Position numbers and translations under genes: made by a program
The notes under the pieces: generated by a model
Database searches by the model: none
What the model was told of the DNA's origin: nothing
Seen by the model: the letters and a program-made list of their open reading frames with translations, nothing else
In this document: positions 20,041 to 32,098 of the stretch, piece by piece
Layout: every line of letters begins with the position of its first letter
How positions within the stretch are numbered: the stretch's first letter is position 1
Source of the DNA: Meconema thalassinum
Taxonomy: Eukaryota > Arthropoda > Insecta > Orthoptera > Tettigoniidae
Reading direction: 5' to 3'
Assembly (NCBI GenBank): GCA_946902985.2
Contig: OX336395.1
Coordinates: 15,788,708-15,852,707 of the forward strand
DNA: 64,000 nt

Positions 20041-23000
20041 AGGTTCTGCGGTGATAGAATGGAAACCTCAAGGATGAGTGACGTCACTCAACATATACGC
20101 CGCCTGTGCAAAAGCTCAGCCACGCGCATATACGGATTTATTTAAGCAAATGCATCGATTTGTGCAAGAAGTGAAATCTCGTACTCAATTTTAACACTTT
20201 TAGGATATTTTGCCAGGTTTGACAAACCTTTGAGATATCAGATATTTGAAAAATAGAATGTAACATCGATTATTAATTTAGAATAACAGTGTACTGCCCC
20301 CGTAAATTGAATTATATAGAGACCACGGTGGCTATTTTGGAAAATTATGAAGAAAGTTATGGCTGTCATAGTTATGACGTGGGTAGTCATGACGTAAGCA
20401 CGGATGACGCAGACGTTATGCCAGCAGGCTACTTGAGCTGAGATTCTCAGTGACGTCAGCATTTGTTCGAGAAATATCCGAGGTTTACGACGCAGTCGCA
20501 GGAAACGTGGAATTCTGCTGAGGAAGAAATTATGCTATTGGAGGGGAGGCTCGAACCAATGAACGATAGTTTGAAGGAAGACGGAGTTTGCTGAAACTAT
20601 GGTATTTTTATTACTATTTGGAATGCAGAATTGTGGAAATCCATTTGCAGTAGAGGCATTGTTCTGGAATTTTGGTGAAATTTATTTTCGGTTTTTGAAT
20701 TTTGAAAATCCGTCATGTATTGACGAAGTTGGAACTTCTAGCGATGACGCAGTAACACGCTATGGAAGGGATGGATACGCCCCTTATGAAGTTTATAAAA
20801 GGCCTTGCGCAGAAGAGAGCGGTCTCATAGCTCAAATCGTCAGAACCTAAGCTCAGATCTTCAGTCTCATTTCTTATATAGTCATTTCGGTGAGACGTCG
20901 AGTGAAATTAGTAGAAAGAGTCGTCATTATAACGCGTGGTGAAGCCACCGCAGTGAACGAGATTCGAGCAGACAAGCAGTGCAGGTTTACAGTGAGTGAA
21001 AACTAGGTGAAGTTAAAACGCACATTATAACGCGTCTACAAGGTTAGCTATGAACAGTTAGCGTTTGCCTATAAGCTAATTCTATTGTGCAGTGCTACAT
21101 TAAGGAGTGTAGAAAAGTTGAACAATTTCGTGAAGTTATTTTGGAAGATATTGGCAATTTTAGACGACTGACAAAAGTGATTTTCTCGCCACCTGAGAAG
21201 CACTTTATATCGTCAGATTCTACGCTACGGCTGACACTGCTAGTGCAATAGGGAGACTTCAGATTGCTTTTGTGACACAACGCTACAGTATTATGGAGCA
21301 GTTTAATATGGCAGTTTGTTCTACTATTACCATAACCGAAGAGAAGATGGGAAGGCTAAAGGACTTTAATGCAATTGGGACATATATCGACTGAGTAAGA
21401 TAGCAGCATGGAACTTCGCTAATCGCTATTCCACACAAGCGAACATGTGGTGAACAACCATCTACACCCATGTTTCGTGGTCCAACGCTGAATACTATCA
21501 AACAGCAATGGAAACGATTTCATACTCACTGAATATGAATATTTCTTCGGAAATTACTACAAAAACTTCATGGCGATTTTCTACTGGAACTTCAGGGATT
21601 TTTCAAGAGAGGTCAGGGTAGTCCCGACTCACAAAGAAGAATTTTGCCGGAAGGATGTCTTTCGTCTACACGGAGCAGTGCAATTTCCGGAGGAGGAAGC
21701 AGTTCGATTCTCCGAGGGTGCTGTTTCCTGTTTGGAGGATGGAGCTCATCTTCAAGTTGGTGAAATGGATCCATCAGCAGTCTTCTTTGGGGAATTTTCC
21801 CCTGGAACTTCAATCAGCAGATAAGGTAGTCGTGAACGTTTATTGTTTTATTTGAGTTTTTTAGCGATATCTGAGCAACCATTTTCCCATATTTTCTGTC
21901 CTCATGTATTTTGCCCTATATTCTTGTTTGAGATTCCTATTCTCAGTACACCTTGTTGTGTTGTGCCTTTTTCGACGATTTATTAAGACATTGTTATGTC
22001 ATGGGCATAGTTAAATGATTTTGGATCAGTTGAGACTGATATTTAGATTTTTCAGTAATTTGCTTAATTTTTGTAGTCACGATTTGACTGTAAGTTAATG
22101 ATTTTTATGGCAGATTTAAATTCAGACAGCGTGTCACTTTATTAAAGTAATTCTACCCCAGTTTAATTACTTTGACCAATTTTCTGTCATCATCAAGAAG
22201 GAAGAACATTTAAATGATTTTAGAGCGTTAAAATCCATTACGTTGTCGACGATCTTGGAAATACTAGTCGTTATTTGGATTGATTGCAACACAGACATTT
22301 ATCGTCAGTTATGAACGACCATTGCATCATAGACAATTTTGTGAAAGATGAACTTTAATTATGAATTATTGAATGCATTAAAGTCATGAACTTTTGTTAG
22401 GAGTTTTTTCTCAATTAGAGATTTATATAATGATGTTTGCATTCCCCAGTCTAATTGGATTCTATTCGACTATTTTGCAGTTTAGTTGCACTTTGTTTGA
22501 TGATAGTATTTTTATACTACAATTCTTTGAAGATGTTAATCTTAAATTTTGATAGACCAGACAGGCGTATATAAGCGTATTCACTATTAAATTTGTTTGT
22601 GATTGGCAAATTTTTACTTCATTTCGATTCATGAATGAAATCCACGAAGGTTTAAGATAACAGTTTTGAAACAATTAATGATTATAAGAATTTTGAAGTG
22701 GAACTATGAATGTATAATCGCTAGTGCAGCGGACGTGTTGAAAGTCGCTGATGTATAATGCCCTTGAATTAATGAAGAAGGTTCCCACAGTAATTAATGA
22801 TGTTGAAGAATTTGTTAGTGGAGATTTTTGTAAGTTCTGTGGAAGATTTTGATGCCATATATATTAATATATGATGAATTTTGGGCCTATTTTAATGCAG
22901 TTTTGTGCATTATTTTGTAAGCGAAGTATTTTCCGCTGGAGTGTATTGTCTTAGTCCATTGAAAATTAATCAAGTGAATTTACTGTTATAATTAACAAGA

Positions 23001-25534
23001 GTATTGAAAGAATTTGAGATAAGATTTTGAATGAAGATTACCGTCACAAATAATTATAATAATTATTAAACCTTTATTAAACCAGATTGTGACATTAACA
23101 TGTATAACTAACCTTCATTGGTCGATTATATTGACACGATTATGAAATTGCCAACCGGATGAACATGTGGTTAAATGTATTTCTTAAATTAATAATTTGA
23201 ATAATTTAAATGTTAATATTGTAAATAATGATGTAAATATCTTTGACAATAATGTGGAACGAAAGTAATGTTAGAGGCGTGTTTAAATTTTTAATTGTCT
23301 TCGACAATATTATAAACAATTTCTAATTGTTATAAATTATTTATGAGCTTTTGTTGTAAACATTTAAGAGTTTGTTTTATACTCTAAACAACGCTTATTA
23401 AACATTTGGATGCTAATTAAACAAGTTTAGGGATTGTCAGAATAATCCAGTGGTGTGTGAGTAAAGCATTTGAAAGATTTGCGTAACTATATTTTTGTTG
23501 TCTTGCGGACATTTAAAGCTTTTGAGAGAGAGCTGGATTCTTACGCAACATAGCAGGACAAGTGAGCCCATTTGACAGGTGTGCGACATGTTGAGGGTCG
23601 ATCGCAGCTGGCCAGACAACTGGTTATCAGCGGGCAAGGTCGTCTACATTGTGGCCTTGTGCCTATATATAAGTATGGTGTTTATTAAAAGAAACAAATG
23701 CTCTGTATTGTGCCCTTGACCTTCGTCTTAGGCCAAGGACACATTACGTAATTGGAGTACTTATATGGGGCAATGTCATGATGTTAATGAGAATGAAATC
23801 ATCATTATGTAATGATCATAATAATAACTAGGATCTTTCTGCCGTGTTCAAGACCACATATACTGTATATGGCTTGGCAGTTCTGACAGGGAGAAATTTA
23901 TGGTTTTCACACAATGGGCAGAGCAGGTGCGTCACAAGTCGCTTGCCTGCAAGTTTCAGAGCAGGAGCACTCCAGCGAATTCTGAGAATCTTGCCAAAAC
24001 GCAGTAACTATCTCAAGTTAGCACGCAGTGGATGCTTGACTCCGCCCTCAGAGAGTACTCCTCGGTTGGTTACAAGAGATCAAGACATTACATGAATGAT
24101 CTAAAACGCCCATGATGAATCTAATTATTATTAAGAATTTTGGGAATGCGGTAACGGATTAAATATCTCTGTGTTCATCGAATAGAAGTAGTCCCCGCGC
24201 AAGGAAATTTGACAACGTCGAGTGTGTGTGAGAGAGAACATAGCGTCCTTCAGCAAGAAATTAGTTCTACCCAAGCGCTGATGATATAAATTTAGCCTAT
24301 GATCGAGTTTCGTCGTGAATCATATGATTAGCAAGGCCATATTTTTATGTATGAAATAAGGTACCTGATTACTGTAGCCTATGATTGTGAAGGGAGCATT
24401 TGGTGTCGTATGTGCAAAACTGTGAATTGGCAACCATTTTGTCATATATGTGGGTGAAGTCTGTGACAGGGGCATTGTTCATCATTCAGCCAACGTTAGC
24501 GGATGCTGGTCTATGTAGCACCACGCTAAGCATTAATGTACGAGACGCGCAGTTCATTGTTCGGCTGATGCGAAATAATATTTAAAAATGAATGCTGAGC
24601 TGTGAATGTGTATAACAGTAAGGACGGTTGTGAAATTATATGTAAATCAAGTGAAAAATATATAACAGAAAATGTGTCCGCGACAAGTGTGGAAATAGTG
24701 TGAGAATTTGTCATCTATGACACAAGTGTGTAGCCCACTAATGTGTAATTTTTAAAGTGGTGCATAATTTAATTAAATATGTGTGTGTACGCATTTTAAA
24801 AGGGTGCTGGCTTATAGCAACCTAGTGATAATGGAGGATTGCAGTGATATTATCGAGTGGTTTTACATCATCGTGATGGGATTCGAACTGGCCATGGAGG
24901 TCATGTGTTAAGTTATACTGTTGCGGGCCTCTGGTCCAACTCTTGCAAATGATGAAGGAAGTCTTCAATGTGATAAGTACCTTTTGATTACATTTTACAG
25001 TGTCAAATAATTCATGGATTTCATCGCCATAATGTTAGCATGTTATTTGTTTTCTTTTGATTTGTTTTATCTTGTGTGTACAATGACTGTGTCAATGGCG
25101 ACCATAGTTGTGCATCTGACGGAGCTGGGTACGCTCATAAGGATTAATGATCAGAATAATTATTTTAATGAATTAAAAGTGCCTAACTTAACGTAAGGAT
25201 GTTGCTAGGTAATCGTATCCGTACATAAAACACATGGTAGAACTCCCTATTTTATTTATAAATGTGTGTTAGAAATATCCCCTGTGTTTTTCCCCCGAAT
25301 AGGACGAACGAAGCATGGTATTTCGATAGATGCCCTTTCCAGGCAAAATCTCATTATTTCGTGTCAATGACCAGAGATAGTAATTTATGTATTTACATAC
25401 CGGATGAATTAATATCCGAGGATTTTTTTTTGGGACGATATTTAAAGGACCATGGTGTATTGTGATGGATGGTGATGCAGTATTATGGTGTAGCAATGAG
25501 TGAAGTTTATAGGACAGTTTACAAAGGCGTGAAT
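20041..25534. other. AT-rich non-coding, nothing recognised
   Basis: About 5.5 kb, very AT-rich from 22 kb onward. Frames reach at most 84 codons and lack motifs. No tandem array, tRNA or transposase block is visible. Confidence 0.4.
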
Positions 25535-25779
25535 TATGTCAGATGAGAGGTAGTATGATAAGTTTACAATGATATAAGTGACGGCTGACCCAGCCTCACT
25601 AATTGTTATATTAGTTTTTATTGAACGCGTGTGATATTTAAGGCCATACAGGTAAGATGTTGTAAGGAGGAATCTACGATGAAATAAGATAAAATAGATA
25701 ATGATGCCAGGTAATAAGACCTGAGGGAAGATGACAGATGAGAGTTAGTATGATAAGTTTACAATGATATAAGTGAATT
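25535..25779. repeat. direct duplication of about 45 bp, 195 bp apart
   Basis: AGTATGATAAGTTTACAATG followed by ATATAAGTGA occurs at about 25552 and again at about 25748. Both are preceded by AGATGAGAG with one insertion/deletion difference. The bases between the two copies are not repeated. Confidence 0.75.
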
Positions 25780-26194
25780 GTATGTGTAAGGTAGTGGCCA
25801 TCAAGCGCAGATAAAATAATGCTATAATTAATCTATATCCAAATGAGAGCGTCCCGCTCCACATTTAGAATACTAAGATCCAGTCCGATCAGCTGGTGAG
25901 AATACAGTCAAATATTAGCCCGGGGGGAAGGGGTGAAGACTTGCATTTCTACCTTTCACGGTCAAGGTCAGCCAGCAGGCGAGGCCAGTCCATTGTCACT
26001 TTCCACAAAGAGAAGGAGCCCATTCAGGACTCGGGTGCTTGTCGCGGCGATTCTTTTAAATTTTTGTTATGTTTGGTCCCAAGTTTAATATTCACGTAAG
26101 GGTATGTTAGGTCACTACCCTGATGCCTCCAATCGATAGCGTTTCTTTTACTGGTCATTTTGATATGAGGGACGGTTTTGTCTGCTGATCATAC

Positions 26195-26365
26195 AGTCCC
26201 GGGTTCGATATCCTTTTGTTGTGCCTGGTCCAGAAACTATTTTAAACGGGTGCTAGGTAGGCAGTAACCTTGCGGTCCCGTGTTCGAAATCCTTTTGTTT
26301 ATGCCTGGTCGATCAGTCTTTTTAAATGGGTACTAGCTAGACAGTGACCTTAGAGTCCTGTGTTC
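26195..26365. repeat. imperfect tandem duplication, about 80 bp, with B-box-like motif
   Basis: Two adjacent copies share CAGTCCCGGGTTCGATATCC / CGGTCCCGTGTTCGAAATCC, then TTTTGTT, TGCCTGGTC, TTTTAAA, GGGT-CTAG and AGACAGT/AGGCAGT. A third begins at about 26352 (GAGTCCTGTGTTC). The GGTTCGAnnTCC core resembles the polymerase III B box of tRNAs and SINEs. No A box or cloverleaf could be found, so this is not called a tRNA gene. Confidence 0.7.
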
Positions 26366-26600
26366 ATGAATAATTATTTTCGGTCCTGGAAAATAATTAT
26401 TATTAGTTTTTTTTTTATAGTTAATATTGGTTCAAAATTATCTTGAGATTTCTTTTTCTCAATAATTGTTGAACGGACCATGCTTTGTTCTATTGTAACC
26501 TCGTTCTGCAGGATAAGGCATTCAAGGTAAGAAATGTATAGGTAGCGAATACCCCTAAATACATATTGATCCTGTTGAATAGGCCACTTAGAACATGTTT

Positions 26601-26757
26601 GTGCCATGCCTATCTTTTTCAGGGGTCGCGGCTTCAAATACATTCACCGTTGTTTAACATAACACTGATACAAGGTATTTCTTCTGTGCCATGTCTATCT
26701 TTTTCAGGGATCGCGGCTTCAAATACATTCACCGTTGCCTAACGTGACTCTGACACG
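26601..26757. repeat. 85-bp tandem duplication
   Basis: GTGCCATGCCTATCTTTTTC at 26601 and GTGCCATGTCTATCTTTTTC at 26686 each run on through GGGGTCGCGGCTTCAAATAC / GGGATCGCGGCTTCAAATAC and ATTCACCGTTG. Period 85 bp, a few substitutions. Confidence 0.9.
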
Positions 26758-26769
26758 ATACGATTACTT

Positions 26770-29554
26770 TAATAATGTTTGGTTGGAATTATTAATTGTT
26801 TTTCATGTTTATCCAACCCAAGTTTGAAAGGCAAATGATTAGTCATCATTTTTATGATGCTATTTTGTTGGTTTTTTAAGGCATTTTTCCTAGTTTGTTT
26901 ATTAAATATCCATGAATTATTTGACAAGGCATCGAGTGCTTGGTTCGAAAGTGTATCACGTCGAACGCAAGGGCCGAAGCCAGGCTTATCATATCGCTAA
27001 TATGTTAATGCAATATGTGACAATTTGTAAGTGTGTTTCAAGGCTAAGGAAACTAAATGGCTTCATTGATTCAGCTATTTTGTTTTAAAGCTAAGACGTC
27101 CAAAGTAATGTCGGGATTGGACATTAAGATTCCGTACGGAAAGGCTTCCATAATTAATTTACAAGAGTATGTAAATAAGATGCATAAATCATATTCATGT
27201 TTGCAGATAGAAATACATAATTAATGCCATGAAGGTTAAGATTTGATATGAGGGTAAACTCTTATTTAACGGAGGGATTCTAGTAAATGTTAATTAAACG
27301 CCATTAATAATTAAATAAGCCAATGGCTAGGCTATAATGTATACTTCGGAATGGCCATGGATGTCTCTGATATTTGAACATACCATGTATCTGAAATGTA
27401 ATTGGATGATATTAGACTCAATGATTATTATGTTTACTCAGATTAATGATTGATTAATTTCGTATAAATGGATTTCTTTTTCTTAATCCATACTGTTGTT
27501 ACAGTTGACCGGACCCTCTTGATCCATCATCTCTTAATAACTTAACTTTCTGATGATATCTTATCATCGTAATTAATAAATTTGATTATGGCAATTAATG
27601 CTAATTGGTGTTAACCAGATTTCATTTTTGATTCATTTTCTTTATTTTGCCATATGATTGGTTTTTATTTGTCAATAAATTTGATTGTAATCATACATCA
27701 TAACTACTATGATAAGTATTAATTGATGCTGATTAGCATTTAATTGGTGGTTTTTGGACATTAATTAGTCCATTGTTTATATTTTTGATTTTGACTTAAT
27801 TTTATTGATTCCGTATTTGATTTATTTTACCTGTGAGTTATTATTATTATTATTATTATTATTTTAAATTTCATTTCTACTATTTTGGTTTTATTTCATT
27901 TATTTGTTTTTGCTGTACTGGTGTTGGTGCATTAAATTTGTTTATTCTCATTCAGAATCTGTGTGTGATGAATTTTATTCAGCCCTAGTGATCTTCCTAT
28001 AATATCCAGAACAGTTTCATATTCAAGCTAGTGTACCGTTCATGCCCCGACGACAGAGTCCTGTTCTGAAGGCCTTGTGCAAGGGTACAGTATATGTGTC
28101 TCGTCCTCACTTCCTTATCCAGTCCAAGTGTGCTATGAATGTTACGTTATTTTGAGCTCGTGGGAGCTAACATATTGTTTGATAACTTTGCAAGTCCTAC
28201 AGGAGGACATAGTCAGATTGACATGGGCTACTGATAGCCACATTTATTTTGTTGAGTTGTTAAAATCATACCCTTTATTTGAAATAAAAGCTTTTGTACA
28301 GTTCAAAGTTCTTGTCTCCGTTCTGGTTCATTTTTAAATGTCATGGTGGAGGTTATTGTGGGAGCTTACTTTAGAGATCCTGTTGTCAACCCAATCCCCG
28401 AGATAAATTTTAAGAGGTAAGTAAAGGTAAGTATGAACCCCCGTCTATTTTGGTGTGTTCCACAATAATTTCTTGTTAACTTCTGTGCTCAAATCTTGGT
28501 AGTATCTGTCAGTGCCATTTTCATTGGTGTAGCTGAGCCGGTGCGGTTGATTATTGGCAATCCGATTGAGGGGGCGGATATCTGACAGCCTACTATCCGG
28601 GTTTACGGGGACAGTACAAAGTGTGAATTTGTTGACGTCTAAATACAGGTCGAGATATTGAATCGTTGGGGGGGGGATTCCTTATTTTATGTTCCCAGCT
28701 ACAGTACATGGTTAGACGGGAGTCACATGGTGGTGAGCCAAGAGTTGATAAATGTTCGCTGTATGGTGTGTTTAATCTTAAAGAGTATATTATAACAAGC
28801 CACCGTTATATATAGTATCTGATATTTTCTTGGACCTAAAACTAATCACCTCCACATGATTTATGTATTCCTAAATAACCATTCATCCGCGATGTGTTCA
28901 AGAGTGAAGCATAATAGCCCGAAATCATATGATTTGCAGATCCAAAATTCCCTCATTTATCCAAATGCCAGCATGGCTATTCTGTAGGAAATATAATATG
29001 GTTTATTCTGTCACCTGTACGACCATGCACTTCCTAAGTCAGATGGATTTCAGTTATCCAGATTCTATTAAAAAGTCATATCCCCGTACTTCATGTTGTT
29101 AAAGCGGCCAATGTGGTGTGAAATAAGTTGAACACTTTCACTGGTAGTATGAATTAGCACACAATTTCCATAACCATGCAATAATTTCAATTATTTAACC
29201 GATCAAGGAACAAATTTACTTTTGACAAACAGAATGTGTCTGGAAATAAGTTGCCATTTCTGTGTATAATCAGTACTTTTGAAATAGATACGGATTTCAT
29301 ATTTACAAAGGAAAGCTATGACACCAAACACTCTCATGTGTCACACCATTTTGTTTGCATAGTATATAGGTAATTTGAAAATATTCAGACTGTTTAAAAA
29401 ACATAGCATTGAATATTAAAAACTAGATCAGTTCCAGGTATTAGATAAGGACAGTATTCCTGGTAGTGATATTTATGAATGTTGGTCCAGTTATCAAGCT
29501 TTTCATAAGTTAGATCTATGGATTTTGAAACTTTTATTCACCTTTCTCAGATAA
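26770..29554. other. AT-rich non-coding, with one ATT microsatellite
   Basis: A TTATTATT run of about 27 bases lies at 27839-27865. No coding motifs seen. The phrase GGTGGAGGTTATTGTGGGAG near 28346 looked like an LTR-element leader, but no partner LTR or gag/pol was found. Confidence 0.4.
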
Positions 29555-30264
29555 TTCAACGTAATTATCAGCGCACTGCATGGTATTACTACTAATGATT
29601 TCAGGCTGGGATGTCCTGATACTACAGATCCTGCTGTACGGAAGATATACGCATTATGTAATACTAGAGGACAGAATATCAGCACTGTATCTGTAAGAAA
29701 TATTACAAATCAACAAAATTTTAAGACTAACCTGTTATACCATACTGGTGAGACGCGATACTCGTGTAGTACATGCGAAGCCAAATTTAGTCGGGAAGGT
29801 TCTTTGAAGACACACACTATAACCCATACTGGGGAGAAACGTTACTCCTGTGGAAGATGCGAAAACAATTTTTTTCGAAAAGGTACTATGAAAGCACACA
29901 TGTTAACCCATACTGGAGAGAAGCCATTCTCGTGTAGCACATGCGGAGTAAAATATATCCAGAAAAAAGATTTGAAGATACACACGCTAACCCATACTGG
30001 TAAGAAGCCGTATTCGTGTAGCATATGCGAAGCCAAACATACTCGGAATAGTAGTTTGAAGAGGCATATGTTAACCCATACTGGTGAGAAGCGATACTTG
30101 TGTGGAACATGCGGAGCTAAATATGCCCGCAAAGATCATTTGAAGACACACATGTTAACCCATACTGGGGAGAAGCGTTACTCGTGTAGAACTTGCGAAG
30201 CCAAATTTAGTCAGCAGTGTAGTTTGAAGATACATATGTTAACCCATACTGGGCAGAAGCGTTA
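29555..30264 (+). CDS. C2H2 zinc-finger array (probably a decaying exon or gene)
   Basis: An open + frame runs from after the TAA at 29552 to a TAG at 30262-30264. Six consecutive complete C2H2 fingers have the pattern C-x2-C-x12-H-x3-H and the TGEK-type linker (HTGEKRYSC, HTGEKPFSC, HTGKKPYSC). Their second halves read EGSLKTHTITH, KGTMKAHMLTH, KKDLKIHTLTH, NSSLKRHMLTH, KDHLKTHMLTH and QCSLKIHMLTH. Just upstream a further finger-like unit (NQQNFKTNLLYHTGE) has lost its cysteines. Such arrays bind DNA in the nucleus; the target cannot be read from sequence. No start Met or upstream domain (ZAD, BTB, KRAB) was found. A possible splice acceptor ends at 29571, so this may be the last exon of a larger gene. 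Confidence 0.7.
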
Positions 30265-30510
30265 GTCATGTGGAACGTGCGAAGACAAATTTATTAGAAA
30301 AGATTATATGAAAACACTCATGTTAACACATACTGGGCAGAAGCCATTCTCGTGTAGCACATGCGCAGTAAAATTTGCCTTCAAGTAGGATCTGAAGACA
30401 CACACGTTAACCCAAACTGGGAAGAAGCCGTATTCGTGTAGCACATGTGGAGCCAAATTTGCCCAAAAAAATATTTTGTTGAAAAACAAGTTAACCCATA
30501 GTGGTGAGAA
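30265..30510 (+). pseudogene. decayed continuation of the zinc-finger array
   Basis: The same frame continues past the TAG at 30262-30264 with three more finger units, each damaged. Unit 7 keeps SCGTCEDKFIRKDYMKTLML, with its first zinc-ligand His changed to Leu. Unit 8 has an in-frame TAG at 30385-30387 and its last His changed to Gln (THTLTQTGKK). Unit 9 has an extra residue and Asn in place of His (ILLKNKLTHSGEK). The array was therefore at least nine fingers long before the stop arose. Confidence 0.8.
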
Positions 30511-30599
30511 AACCAAGTTGCTTATGCCAAACCAAATTTGCAATCAAAGGAGTTTTCAAGGCGCTCATATTAACCTCCTCACTGTACCATGTGCGTTGC

Positions 30600-32098
30600 A
30601 AAATGTTATCTCCATCCTATATTTGTAGCCTTTTTTCATTTATGAAAAATGTCTGTGTGTGTGTGTGTGATGGTGAGTGTTCCCCCCTAATAACTTTTAA
30701 ACGGCTGGAGCGATTTCAATGAAACTTTGTAAGTTAATAGCAACATTCCGGACGACCCCGATCGTGCCTTCAAATTTTGTTACGCCTCACCAATCCAACG
30801 TGGCGGCTGTGTGAAATATTTAACAAACATTAAATATCTCCGAAAAAATTACTGGTATCACCCGGGAATATTTTACGATGATAGAGGGAACTACTAGAAG
30901 TTCACCTATATGACTTTTGGAAACCTGGTAACTACAAAACCAGCATGGTGGCCAATCGAAGTTGCGTCTTTCAAACAGACGTTTCTCGCGATTTAACTAA
31001 CCAAACGCAATAAAACTTTGTGTGTGTATACGCATTGTAATGCACCGACATCTGACTTCGTTCAATTGTTTACATAAACTCAAGATGGTGGCTGTGCCAA
31101 ATATTTCACCGGCATTCTATTTCCCTGAAACTGTTACCGGTTTCACCCTGAAATTCTGTACGGAGATAAAGGGCACTACTGGAAGTTCATCTGTAAGACT
31201 TACAAAAACCGGTTAATTACAAAACGAATATAGCGGCCCAGCGAACTTGAAATTTTAAATAGACCTTTCTCAGGTTTAGTGATCGAAACGCAATGAAACC
31301 TGGTGCAGGAAATGTTTATACACATTGTAAAGCACTGGTATCTAATTTAGTTCAATTGTTTACATAACCTCAAGATAACGGCTGTGCGAATTTTAAAATT
31401 AAGTTTTTATTTCTTGTGTCGTAACCATGCAATTGAAGTTAAAGTTTGAATAATGAACCCACGCAATAATTTTCCTTTAATGGTACATGACTATGGCCTA
31501 TACATATAACACTCCAACATGGCGATCATCCGAAATATTTAGATGGATCTCAATATCTACGAATCTATTACAGCAATCAAACTGAATTTTTAATGTTTAT
31601 ATGGGTTATGAACATAAGTTCACCTACAGGACTTTCAATAACCTTGTGATCACAAATCCAACATGGCGGCGACGGGAATTATAAATATTCACATGGTCGC
31701 TTCTCGCAAATTAACCATCTGAGTGCAGTGACACTTAGTACAGTAAATCCTTATACAAATGTTAATACACTGGCATCTATTTTTTTTTTTCAATGTTTCC
31801 ATAACCACAAGATGGCTGCGGTGCGAAATTTTAAAATCTTGTTTTTACTTCTTGTGTCCTAATCATGCGATTGAAGATTGAATACTACATGTACACAGTA
31901 ATCTTCATGTAACAGTACATAACTCTAATACGTACATATATACAAATCCAACATGGCGACCATCCGCTATATTTTGTCGGTTCTCAATATCTACGAATCT
32001 ATTAGAGCAATCAAACTGAAATTTTGTGTGTTGATAGAGGCAATATTATAAGTAGGATATATGAAAATAGGCTGTATAGTTTTTCACGGAACTACTTG
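30600..32098. repeat. old modular repeat, seven diverged units
   Basis: A phrase of the type CAA-ATGGCGGCTGTGCGAAAT recurs at about 30797, 31081, 31372, 31513, 31661, 31808 and 31951. Each is followed by ATTT(T)A-rich sequence. Between them come blocks such as GTTCACCTATA-GACTTT, AACCTGGTAACTACAAA and TTCAATTGTTTACATAA. At the left edge TTTTAAACGGCTGGAGCGAT and TTTCAATGAAACTTTGT form a phrase I recall from many insect repeats. Units are about 145 or 290 bp apart and strongly diverged. A (TG)n run lies at about 30655-30669. No coding frame. Confidence 0.55.

Noticed and set aside
26195..26365. tRNA gene suggested by GGTTCGA
   Set aside because: No acceptor stem, A box or cloverleaf could be drawn around either copy.
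28340..28440. LTR-element leader or primer-binding site (GGTGGAGGTTATTGTGGGAG)
   Set aside because: No adjacent LTR and no coding region; the resemblance is only to a general pattern.
14949..29550. Hidden large LTR element or host gene in the long AT-rich stretch
   Set aside because: No paired long terminal repeats, no gag/pol or domain motifs on either strand, and frames all short. Only small duplications were found.
29842..30543. Minus-strand frames across the zinc-finger array
   Set aside because: Antisense of the repeated finger units; no motif of their own.
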